Part shown: one piece after another, positions 57,773-64,000 of the stretch
Layout: each line of letters opens with the position of its first letter
How positions within the stretch are numbered: position 1 is the first letter of the stretch
Assembly: GCF_004322755.1 (NCBI RefSeq)
Contig: NZ_CP036401.1
Location: 310,001 to 374,000 of the forward strand
Source of the DNA: Pseudoduganella albidiflava
Lineage (GTDB): Bacteria > Pseudomonadota > Gammaproteobacteria > Burkholderiales > Burkholderiaceae_D
DNA length: 64,000 nt
Direction of reading: 5' to 3'
The notes under the pieces: model-generated
Told to the model about the DNA's origin: nothing
Databases searched by the model: none
The model's input: the letters and a program-made list of their open reading frames with translations, nothing else
Position numbers and translations under genes: made by a program

Positions 57773-58345
57773 TCAATACGCAATGCGGAAGCGCCGGTAC
57801 AGGAATCCCAGCACGAACAGCGGCCCGACCAGCAGGAAGCGGAGATCATCGAAGAATGACGGTTTCTTTCCCTCGATCAGGTGCCCGATGAATTGCCCCA
57901 GCCACGCCAGCACGAACATCACGATCGACAGCGGCAGCACCGCGATCGGCGGCAGCGCCGCCAGGATCCCCAGCATGACCAGCGCCATCACCAGCATCCC
58001 GGCCGCGAACGGCCGCGACAGCTTCCAGTAATAGGCCAGCGCCGCGGTAGCGACTGCGGCCGCCGCCAGCGGATGCGCCGACCACAACAGACCCAGCAGC
58101 GAAAGCGCGATCACCGGCACGCACACGAAATGGATCCGCTCATTGGTGGGATCGCGGTGGCTTTCGGCGTAGCGGGCCAGCAAGGTGTCGATCGTCCGGT
58201 CACCCGGCGTGGTGTCGCCGGTCATCCGTGGGGTGGCAGGTCCGTGATGCACGATCTCCTCATGCAATGTCGCGCCAGGTAACGTCCCGGCATGTAACGT
58301 CGCGCCGTGCAGCGTCCCGTCATCGATGCTCTTCGATTCGCTCAT
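57773..58345 (-). CDS. Mpo1-like membrane protein (DUF962)
   Basis: 190 residues. Four membrane helices with the family's His residues: YAESHRDPTNERIHFVCVPV near the start, and LAWLGQFIGHLIEGKKPSFF. Relatives are 2-hydroxy fatty acid dioxygenases of the Mpo1 group, iron enzymes in phytosphingosine breakdown; bacterial members are mostly uncharacterised. The N-terminal 45 residues are a His/Thr-rich, repeat-like tail (DGTLHGATLHAGTLPGATLH) unusual for the family. Start at 58345 with AGGAGGG upstream. Confidence 0.85.
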   Translation of the reverse strand: MSESKSIDDGTLHGATLHAGTLPGATLHEEIVHHGPATPRMTGDTTPGDRTIDTLLARYAESHRDPTNERIHFVCVPVIALSLLGLLWSAHPLAAAAVATAALAYYWKLSRPFAAGMLVMALVMLGILAALPPIAVLPLSIVMFVLAWLGQFIGHLIEGKKPSFFDDLRFLLVGPLFVLGFLYRRFRIAY

Positions 58346-58395
58346 GGGTTCCCTCCTGTCGGGCTATTCTAGCGAGCGGCGTTACAATCGGGCGC

Positions 58396-58893
58396 ATGGC
58401 TTCCCTCCCGCTCCTGACCGGCCTGGCACCGGTGATCGATCCCGGCATCCGCATCCTGGTACTCGGCAGTTTTCCCGGCGCCGCGTCGCTGGCGGCGCAG
58501 CAGTATTACGCGCACCCGCGCAACCACTTCTGGCGGCTGCTGTCCGCACTCGTGGAAGAGGACCTGGTTTCCCTGCCGTATGGCGAGCGCCTGCCACGCC
58601 TGCTGGCGCACCGCATCGGCCTGTGGGATGTGCTCGGCGCCTGCGAGCGCGAAGGCAGCCTCGATTCGGCGATCCGCAAGCCGGCGGCCAACGACTTCGA
58701 CCGGCTGCACCAGCTGTGCCCGGAGCTGGAAACCGTGGGCTTCAACGGCCAGGCATCCGGCAAGTTCGCCCCGCAGTTCGCCGCCGCCGGGTACCGGACC
58801 GTGGTGCTGCCATCGTCGTCGCCAGCCAATGCGGGGATGACGTTCGAGCAAAAGCTGGACAGCTGGCGGCAGTTGACCCTGGCGACGGATTGA
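58396..58893 (+). CDS. DNA-deoxyinosine glycosylase family (UDG family 6-like)
   Basis: 165 residues. UDG fold: ILVLGSFPGAASLAAQQYYAHPRNHFW at the start with the family's SFPG and HPRN stretches, GLWDVLGACEREGSLD, FNGQASGKF, and VVLPSSSPANAG at the leucine-loop position. Enzymes of this group remove hypoxanthine (deaminated adenine) from DNA. Size fits. Divergent from the Mpo1-like gene with 50 bases between starts. Confidence 0.88.
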   Translation: MASLPLLTGLAPVIDPGIRILVLGSFPGAASLAAQQYYAHPRNHFWRLLSALVEEDLVSLPYGERLPRLLAHRIGLWDVLGACEREGSLDSAIRKPAANDFDRLHQLCPELETVGFNGQASGKFAPQFAAAGYRTVVLPSSSPANAGMTFEQKLDSWRQLTLATD

Positions 58894-58906
58894 CGCAGCC
58901 AACGAT

Positions 58907-59143
58907 CTACCCGCGCAGTCCCTCCAGGATCGTCATCGCCACGCGTTCCGCTTCCGCCTCGGCTGCCTGCTGGTCCATCAGCGCGAGGTCGGCCGACACG
59001 CGCCGCTTTGGGTGGAGTGCGGTCATGTGCATGGGGTTGGCCGAAGGTACGGAGATCGACACGTACGCGCCCCATTGTGGCGTGCCTTCCAGTGCTTCCC
59101 CCGTGAACTCGACCTCATAACTGTCAATGACTTTGATGGGCAC
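58907..59143 (-). CDS. Hypothetical small protein
   Basis: 78 residues, GTG start with GGAG six bases upstream. Beta strands at the start (KVIDSYEVEFTGEAL, GAYVSISV) and an Ala/Glu-rich helix at the end (QQAAEAEAERVAMTILEG). No signal peptide, metal site or known family. It lies 13 bases after the end of the deoxyinosine glycosylase gene on the opposite strand. Confidence 0.6.
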   Translation of the reverse strand: MPIKVIDSYEVEFTGEALEGTPQWGAYVSISVPSANPMHMTALHPKRRVSADLALMDQQAAEAEAERVAMTILEGLRG

Positions 59144-59300
59144 GGGATTCTCCGGTGAGGAAGCGGGTTTGCACAGGATATAGCTTAGGCATCAAATCGC
59201 GTAAATGCGTTGTCCGCCGAATAACTACCGTCGTTGGCGCAGGCCGCCGCAACGGCCCGCTATCGGGCATGACGGGTACCAAAAATTTCTTCGCATAATT

Positions 59301-59328
59301 TTGTGCGCCGCACAAACCAACTTATGCT
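59301..59328 (+). promoter_or_regulatory. Promoter-like site before the putative small RNA
   Basis: TTGTGC (59301-59306) and TATGCT (59323-59328) are 16 bases apart. They could drive the transcript that ends at the terminator near 59590. Weak by itself but consistent with the downstream structure. Confidence 0.4.
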
Positions 59329-59334
59329 ATACTT

Positions 59335-59593
59335 TGTTTGTCGGTGAATTTATACGCATCGATCGAAGCAGGCGACGCGAACAGGCAAGTGTAAAGCTGT
59401 GACGCGGCTGGGCAAGAAATGCCGCCTGCAGGGTTGTCGTTCCAGACTTTGTCGGATTTACACGCCGGCCGCACCAGGCAGATAGCCCGGGCGCCCCGGA
59501 GTTTCGCACCACGCAGATAGCATGGGCTGAAACAGCGATACAAGCATTGGTAGCACATTGAAACGAAGCCCGCAGCAAGCGGGCTTTTTTTTC
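59335..59593 (+). ncRNA. Putative structured small RNA upstream of infA
   Basis: About 259 bases between a promoter-like site and a perfect intrinsic terminator (AGCCCGC at 59567-59573, GCGGGCT at 59579-59585, then eight Ts). No reading frame is convincing. Internal structure is seen: GTGTAAA (about 59388) can pair with TTTACAC (about 59457), and the 17-base motif CGCACCAsGCAGATAGC occurs twice (about 59470 and 59505). It resembles no RNA class I know by sequence: not 6S, 4.5S, tmRNA or RNase P RNA. Confidence 0.4.
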
Positions 59594-59706
59594 CCCAATG
59601 CGCCCTCATCTACGTAACTTGCACTGGCAACGGAGGGCTACTTCACCGTTGCTCATCCATTACCGCAGCATCCGTCCGCGCCATGCGGACATCATCGAAA
59701 GGGAAT

Positions 59707-59967
59707 ATGGCTAAAGAAGAACTGATCGAAATGAATGGTCTCGTCACGGAAATCCTGCCGGAAATGCGCTTCCGCGTCGATCTCGACAACGGTCACAAGC
59801 TGATCGCTTACACCTCCGGCAAAATGAAGAAAAACCACATCCGCATCATCGCGGGTGACCGTGTGACGCTGGAAATGTCGCCGTATGACCTGAACAAGGG
59901 TCGTATCACGTTCCGTCACATCGAAAAGCGTGGCCCAGCGCCAACGCACCAGGCACGCCGCCGCTGA
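59707..59967 (+). CDS. infA: Translation initiation factor IF-1
   Basis: 86 residues, S1-like OB fold, opening [20 protein letters not shown] and ending in the basic THQARRR tail. Occupies the A site during initiation. ATG at 59707 preceded by AAAGGGAAT. The 14-residue basic C-terminal extension after FRHIEKRG is longer than in the E. coli protein, common for the second IF-1 type of betaproteobacteria. Confidence 0.96.
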   Translation: MAKEELIEMNGLVTEILPEMRFRVDLDNGHKLIAYTSGKMKKNHIRIIAGDRVTLEMSPYDLNKGRITFRHIEKRGPAPTHQARRR

Positions 59968-60016
59968 TCGCAGTACAGCCTGCACTACTCAGTCTGTATT
60001 ACTCAGTGCGTACTAC

Positions 60017-61003
60017 TCAGGCATACAGCCTGAGCGCAGCAACCAGCTCCATCTTGTTCGTCACCTGCAGGCCCGCGTAGGCGGACTTCAGGTACGTACG
60101 CACCGTGGCCGGCGACAACGCCAGCGCACGTGCAACTTCCTTGTAGGACAGGCCTTGTGCGAACAGCAGCGCGGCGCTCAGCTCGCGCGGCGTCAGTGCC
60201 GAGGCCCCGTGCAGCATCCTGATGGCGACCAGATCGCCTGCCGGTCCGACCGATAACCTCGCTCCGGCAAACCGAATACAGCGCGGCGCACCCTCCAGCG
60301 CCGCCATCAATGCGGGCGGCAACACCGTTCCGCACCAATCCCCGCAATGCCGTCGCAGCAGCTCGGCCACCTGCCGGCCCACGTGGCACAGGCGGCCGCT
60401 GGCATCGCTCAACGCCAGCGCATCCAGCGACCCCGCCATGCGCAGGTCCGCCAGCCTGTACCTCCACGATTGAACGAGATGCCGGGTGAACTCCGCGAAC
60501 AGCGCGCCTTCGACATCGCCGAAGCCGTCGTGCGGATCGCGGCGGTACAGCGCGATGAAGAACTGCACGCCGCTGCCGGGCAAGTCCACCGTGATCGCCA
60601 TGATCGCCTGCAGCCCGTGGCGGTCGATGAAATCGGCGATGGCCCCGGGTGGTCCCCGGTAGCCGCCGCTGGCACGGAATACCGTGCCGGGCTGCGCCAT
60701 GGAACCCTGCGCGAACGTGTCGCACGCCGCGATCACGCTGTTCCACTCGCTGGCGAACGACTCGGCCAGGCCGATACTGCCGTGCACGATATTGCGCGGC
60801 GGATCGTTCGCCACTTCGCCCCACCAGCCGGCATCGAACGGCACCACCCGGCGCCACGCCAGCAATGCCTCGCGCACCAGCACGTCCGCGCCGGCCTGCC
60901 TTGCCAGCGCCTGCAGTTCCAGCAGGCAGCCGCTGAATGACGCATGCAGCGCCAGCGGCAGCTCGCCGCCGGCGCGCAATCCCGTGGTCCAGCCCTGTTC
61001 CAT
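60017..61003 (-). CDS. LuxR-type transcriptional regulator
   Basis: 328 residues. The C-terminal LuxR-type helix-turn-helix (about 265-325) reads LTPRELSAALLFAQGLSYKEVARALALSPATVRTYLKSAY. The long N-terminal part (MEQGWTTGLRAGGELPLALHAS...) is not a clear PAS or autoinducer domain and may bind an unknown ligand. Start at 61003 with GGGGGA upstream. It faces the secreted lipase gene across 135 bases that contain a perfect inverted repeat, the probable shared operator. Confidence 0.88.
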   Translation of the reverse strand: MEQGWTTGLRAGGELPLALHASFSGCLLELQALARQAGADVLVREALLAWRRVVPFDAGWWGEVANDPPRNIVHGSIGLAESFASEWNSVIAACDTFAQGSMAQPGTVFRASGGYRGPPGAIADFIDRHGLQAIMAITVDLPGSGVQFFIALYRRDPHDGFGDVEGALFAEFTRHLVQSWRYRLADLRMAGSLDALALSDASGRLCHVGRQVAELLRRHCGDWCGTVLPPALMAALEGAPRCIRFAGARLSVGPAGDLVAIRMLHGASALTPRELSAALLFAQGLSYKEVARALALSPATVRTYLKSAYAGLQVTNKMELVAALRLYA

Positions 61004-61092
61004 GGTTCCCCCGCTTTTCTGCGTGATTGCCTGCTGCTGCCCTCCGCATCTGCGGAGGTCCCGGCACGGATGGTCCGCCGTAAGATGGATCT

Positions 61093-61113
61093 AATATCAG
61101 ACTGCCTGATATT
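61093..61113. promoter_or_regulatory. Inverted repeat between LuxR-type gene and secreted lipase gene
   Basis: AATATCAG (61093-61100) and CTGATATT (61106-61113) are perfect eight-base arms around ACTGC. It lies between the divergent starts at 61003 and 61139, a natural place for the regulator's site. Confidence 0.6.
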
Positions 61114-61138
61114 CAACGATACCATACAGGAGACCCGA

Positions 61139-62335
61139 ATGAACCTCATCACGACGATGCATCGATGCCTGCGCCTGCTGCTGCTGTCCGTGCCGCTTGC
61201 CGCCGCCGCCGCAGCTGGCGCCGATACCCGCATGCCGGTCGTAGCCGGCACCGACTTCTGGAACGTCTATGGAACGCCGCCGGCCGGCCGGCAGGCGGGC
61301 GACATCGTCCAGGTGCAAAAGCGCACCGATGCGCCGAAGGGGGCGAGCGGCTGGAACGTCGTCTACGTATCCGAAACCGCGCCGGGGCGGCTGGCCTATG
61401 TGTCCGGCGAAATCTACCTGCCGCGGGGAGCCGGCGAAGCGCAGCGCGATGTGGTGCTGTGGAACCACGAAACAGCGGGGCTGGCCGATGCCTGCGCGCC
61501 GTCGCGCCGCAGCACGAGGGAGGGCGGCCACGATCGCGTGCCGGCCCTTGCCGCATTGCTGGCGCGCGGCTACGTGGTCGTGATGAGCGACTATCCCGGC
61601 CTGGGCCTGCCCGGGCAGGCGTTCTACATGGCGGGCCAGCCGAATGCGCGGGCATCGCTGGACATGCTGCGCGTGGCCCGCAATTTCCCCGGCGCGCGGG
61701 CGTCGAACCGCTATGTGATGTACGGGTGGTCGCAGGGCGGGCAAACCACGATGTGGGCGGAAAGCATCGCGGCCGCCTATGCGCCCGAATTCACCGGCCT
61801 GGGCGCCGCGCTGGTCGCACCGGCCGTGCGCATCCGCGACCTGACGCTGAACTCGATGACGACAGCGGAAAACGCCGGCTACGTGATCTCCACGCTGCCC
61901 GGCATCCAGGCATCCTTCCCCGAGCTGCGCTACCGCGACTTCCTCGCGCCGGAGGCGATGGAGCAGCTGCCCGTGCTGGCCAATGGCTGTTTCGACGTGT
62001 GGAGCGCCGCGGCCGGCGTGCAGGATGCCTACCAGCCCGATGCGATTGTGCCGGGTTCGCCGTGGTGGAATGCGATGACCGCGGTGGACGACTTCGCGCC
62101 GAAAGGCACCATGCCGTTCGCCATCTACCAGGGCAGTGCGGACACGACCACGCCGCCAAACCTCACGCTGCGCGAGCGCACCGCGCTGTGCAGTGCCGGC
62201 AACGCGGTCGACTACCACCTGTTCGAAGGGCTCGACCATTCGGCCGTGGTGCCCGAGGCGGCGGCGCGCCTGCCGGGCTGGTTTGCCGACCGCTTTGCCG
62301 GCAAGGCGGCGCACAACGGCTGCGCGGTTCCCTAG
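61139..62335 (+). CDS. Secreted lipase/esterase (alpha/beta hydrolase, fungal-LIP-like)
   Basis: 398 residues. Signal peptide cut near AAAAAGAD, then an alpha/beta hydrolase with the nucleophile elbow GWSQGG (YVMYGWSQGGQTT), the acid in IYQGSADTTTPP and the His in EGLDHSAV. The whole pattern fits the secretory lipase family (PF03583). Extracellular or periplasmic ester hydrolysis. ATG at 61139 with AGGAG six bases upstream. Confidence 0.9.
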   Translation: MNLITTMHRCLRLLLLSVPLAAAAAAGADTRMPVVAGTDFWNVYGTPPAGRQAGDIVQVQKRTDAPKGASGWNVVYVSETAPGRLAYVSGEIYLPRGAGEAQRDVVLWNHETAGLADACAPSRRSTREGGHDRVPALAALLARGYVVVMSDYPGLGLPGQAFYMAGQPNARASLDMLRVARNFPGARASNRYVMYGWSQGGQTTMWAESIAAAYAPEFTGLGAALVAPAVRIRDLTLNSMTTAENAGYVISTLPGIQASFPELRYRDFLAPEAMEQLPVLANGCFDVWSAAAGVQDAYQPDAIVPGSPWWNAMTAVDDFAPKGTMPFAIYQGSADTTTPPNLTLRERTALCSAGNAVDYHLFEGLDHSAVVPEAAARLPGWFADRFAGKAAHNGCAVP

Positions 62336-62386
62336 AGGATCGGGGCTCCGCTATCATCGGGGGATCGACCTCCGGAGTTGCCACCG

Positions 62387-62956
62387 ATGCCCGCCAAGCC
62401 TGCCCACGAACGCACCAGCCGCTTCCTGTCCCTGATCCTGCGCCACTCGCCCGATACGATCGGCCTGGCGCTGGACCGGAACGGCTGGGCCGACGTGGCC
62501 GAACTGCTGGACAAGGCCACGCGCCACGGTACCCCGCTCACGCTGGACACCCTGCGCGAAGTGGTCGCCAGCAACGACAAGCAGCGCTTTGCGTTCAGCG
62601 AAGACGGCACGCGGATCCGTGCCAGCCAGGGCCATTCCCTGCGTTCGGTGGACCTGGAACTGGCCCCGGCGGTGCCACCCGCCGTGCTGTACCACGGCAC
62701 GGCCAGCCGCTTCGTCGCGTCGATCCGCCAGTCGGGGTTGCGGCCGGGCTCGCGGCAGCACGTGCACCTCTCCACGGACCGGGAAACGGCGCTCAGGGTG
62801 GGCGCGCGCTATGGCGTCCCGGTCGTGCTGGAAATCCGCGCCGGGGAACTTCATGCGCACGGGCAGGTGTTCCACCGGTCCGACAACGGCGTGTGGCTGA
62901 CCGGCGCGGTGCCGGTGCGCTTTATCGGCTTCGAGCGCGGTTTTCCCGCGAAGTGA
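62387..62956 (+). CDS. kptA: RNA 2'-phosphotransferase (Tpt1/KptA)
   Basis: 189 residues. N-terminal winged helix (ERTSRFLSLILRHSPDTIGLALDRNGWADV) with the His-Arg-type catalytic set, and the C-terminal ADP-ribosyl-like lobe: YHGTASRFVASIRQSGLRPGSRQHVHLS, GARYGVPVVLEIRA. It removes a 2'-phosphate from RNA using NAD+. Bacteria lack the tRNA splicing that needs it in yeast, so its natural job here is unknown. Start at 62387 with GGAG nine bases upstream; a TTG at 62378 is too close to it. Confidence 0.93.
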   Translation: MPAKPAHERTSRFLSLILRHSPDTIGLALDRNGWADVAELLDKATRHGTPLTLDTLREVVASNDKQRFAFSEDGTRIRASQGHSLRSVDLELAPAVPPAVLYHGTASRFVASIRQSGLRPGSRQHVHLSTDRETALRVGARYGVPVVLEIRAGELHAHGQVFHRSDNGVWLTGAVPVRFIGFERGFPAK

Positions 62957-63832
62957 TCACGCCGCCGTCGGCGTATCGTCCGGCACCGGCTGCAGCGGCT
63001 GGGTGAGGGTGAACTGCGTGGTGAGGAAGTGGGCGATCTTCTGCTGCGTGGCCGGCAAATAGGGAATGTTCATGTGATCCGATTCGGGAATCGTCTCGTC
63101 CATGTGCACGCGCAGCAGTTTCGATACGAGCACGTCGGTGTGCATGTGCGGCACCACGTCGTCGCTGGCGGCGCGCAGCACATAGGTGGGGGCCGACAGC
63201 AGCGACGCGTACTTGATCGATTCGAAGCGGTGGCGCAGCAGGTAGCTGACGGGCACGCCGCGGAAGCGGCGCTGGGCCAGCGCCAGGATCGAGTCGTACG
63301 GCGTGATCAGCACCACCGAGTGCGCCGGCCGTTCCTTGGCGACCTGCACCGCCACGCCGGAACCGAGGCTGCGGCCGATCACGGCAACGCGCCCCTTGTC
63401 CACATTGCGGCGGCCGCATAGCCAGTCGAACAGCATGCAGCCATCCTCGACCATGTGCTCTTCGCCCGGTTCGCCGCGCGAATCGCCGTAGCCGCGGTAA
63501 TTCATTGCCAGCACGGCCATGCCGGGGAACAGGTTGCCGGCATCGCGCACCACCCACGACACCTCTTCCGAGCGGCCGCCGAAGTACACCACGGCCGGGT
63601 GCGGCCCCGGGGTGTTCGGCGTCATCAGCCAGCCGGCCAGGCGGGTGCCGTCGTGCGCGCGCAGCACCACGGCGCGCGTGCGGTGCGCGCTGCTGCGCGG
63701 ACTCTGCACCTCGCGCACGAGCGTGGGATTGAACAGCAGCTTGCGCTGGCCGGCCGCGATTGCGGAAACCATGCCTGCCCAAAGGAAACCAACTACGCCG
63801 ACAGCGGCGGCAACTTTGCGTGAAGTACTCAT
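62957..63832 (-). CDS. Alpha/beta hydrolase with N-terminal anchor
   Basis: 291 residues. A membrane anchor or signal at the N-terminus (AVGVVGFLWAGMVSAIAAGQ), then an alpha/beta hydrolase of the ABHD13/BEM46-like type: oxyanion region MNYRGYGDS, nucleophile GRSLGSG, acid in LRAASDDVVP and His in PESDHMNI. Periplasmic face probable. Substrate unknown. Its stop abuts kptA's end (stop codons one base apart, convergent). Confidence 0.9.
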   Translation of the reverse strand: MSTSRKVAAAVGVVGFLWAGMVSAIAAGQRKLLFNPTLVREVQSPRSSAHRTRAVVLRAHDGTRLAGWLMTPNTPGPHPAVVYFGGRSEEVSWVVRDAGNLFPGMAVLAMNYRGYGDSRGEPGEEHMVEDGCMLFDWLCGRRNVDKGRVAVIGRSLGSGVAVQVAKERPAHSVVLITPYDSILALAQRRFRGVPVSYLLRHRFESIKYASLLSAPTYVLRAASDDVVPHMHTDVLVSKLLRVHMDETIPESDHMNIPYLPATQQKIAHFLTTQFTLTQPLQPVPDDTPTAA

Positions 63833-63919
63833 GAGCCCAGTCTACCGCCAAACCGGGCCGGGCGTCGCGCATGTTGTTGCGTTCTCGCTATGGGTGTTGC
63901 CTGAAGCTGGCCTCCCGCC

Positions 63920-64000
63920 TCACTGGGAAGGCGTTTGCGCCGCGTGGGCGCGCAGGCGGTCCAGCTTGGCCGCATACAGCGCGTGGTCGGTGCGTGTAGT
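63920..64000 (-). CDS. C-terminal end of an unidentified protein, cut by window edge
   Basis: Only the last 26 residues are visible on the minus strand, ending TDHALYAAKLDRLRAH...TPSQ. The ALYAAK pattern resembles the end of a GGDEF domain (diguanylate cyclase), but this is too short to decide. Confidence 0.3.
   Translation of the reverse strand, partial: TTRTDHALYAAKLDRLRAHAAQTPSQ

Larger units (their letters stand above)
59144..59706. other. 563-bp intergenic region, mostly occupied by a putative small RNA
   Basis: No protein gene is supported. A promoter-like pair and a strong terminator bracket 59335-59593 on the plus strand (see ncRNA). The 110 bases after it lead to infA and contain its own promoter and the ribosome site AAAGGGAAT. 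Confidence 0.5.

Noticed and set aside
59335..59593. 6S, 4.5S, tmRNA or RNase P RNA
   Set aside because: None of the signature elements of these RNAs (such as a tmRNA acceptor end, or the RNase P core) is visible.

Overview
The window looks like chromosomal DNA from a GC-rich betaproteobacterium of the family Oxalobacteraceae (Massilia, Telluria or Pseudoduganella type). Five predicted secreted proteins end in the PEP-CTERM sorting signature (a VPEP motif, a short hydrophobic helix and an ARRR-type basic tail), which is abundant in that group. Gene order and protein types (a FecI/FecR/TonB set, a six-enzyme hut operon with an added transporter gene, a PF09859-type oxygenase after ada, type B L31 next to rho) fit the same placement. 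No plasmid, phage or CRISPR modules are seen. One complete IS1595-family element is present.

Layout. 1-10.5 kb: a GNAT gene cut by the window edge, a secreted cupin, four related PEP-CTERM genes in two pairs (1427-3204 and 8670-10478), a TetR regulator separated from a VOC gene by an 1121-bp IS1595-type insertion with an 8-bp target duplication, an SGNH hydrolase, and a run holding a uracil-DNA-glycosylase-like protein, an SMI1/KNR4 protein and a small cysteine-bearing exported protein. 10.8-16.7 kb: a 1048-residue subtilase, then a three-gene cassette (unknown protein, OGG-like HhH glycosylase, caspase-like/CHAT-like protein) ending just before tRNA-Leu(CAA). 16.8-22.1 kb: an iron-uptake cell-surface-signalling unit (ECF sigma factor, FecR anti-sigma, TonB receptor with STN domain, PepSY reductase-like protein) behind a Fur-box-like site. 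22.3-31.8 kb: small exported proteins, a fifth PEP-CTERM gene, a divergent FtsH-like membrane AAA protease, a solute-binding protein with an ArnT-like glycosyltransferase, then rpmE2, rho and trxA. 32.1-37.2 kb: a stand-alone receiver and a 1570-residue hybrid kinase with a periplasmic NMT1/THI5-like sensor.

37.3-55.8 kb: hutC lies alone at 37.3-38.0 kb. It is followed by ada with an overlapping PF09859-type oxygenase, an amidohydrolase, an aldo/keto reductase with a divergent LysR gene, and a heparinase II/III-like protein. The hut operon hutU-H-G-F-D-I plus a fused binding-protein/permease gene runs from 46926 to 55837. Its genes overlap or nearly abut, and it starts from a sigma70-like promoter whose spacer contains a palindrome that fits a HutC operator. 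Histidine would enter through a ProU-type transporter and be broken down to glutamate by HutH, HutU, HutI, HutF and HutG. No transporter ATPase gene is present here.

55.9-64 kb: a GNAT/EamA pair, a Mpo1-like membrane protein, a deoxyinosine-glycosylase-family protein, a probable small RNA with a strong terminator, infA, a LuxR-type regulator facing a secreted lipase across a perfect inverted repeat, kptA, an alpha/beta hydrolase, and a gene cut by the window edge.

The most promising candidate for an undescribed system is the OGG-like/caspase-like cassette at 14178-16405. The quartet of paralogous PEP-CTERM proteins and the putative small RNA upstream of infA are the next best leads. All functions are read from sequence motifs; no database search was possible.
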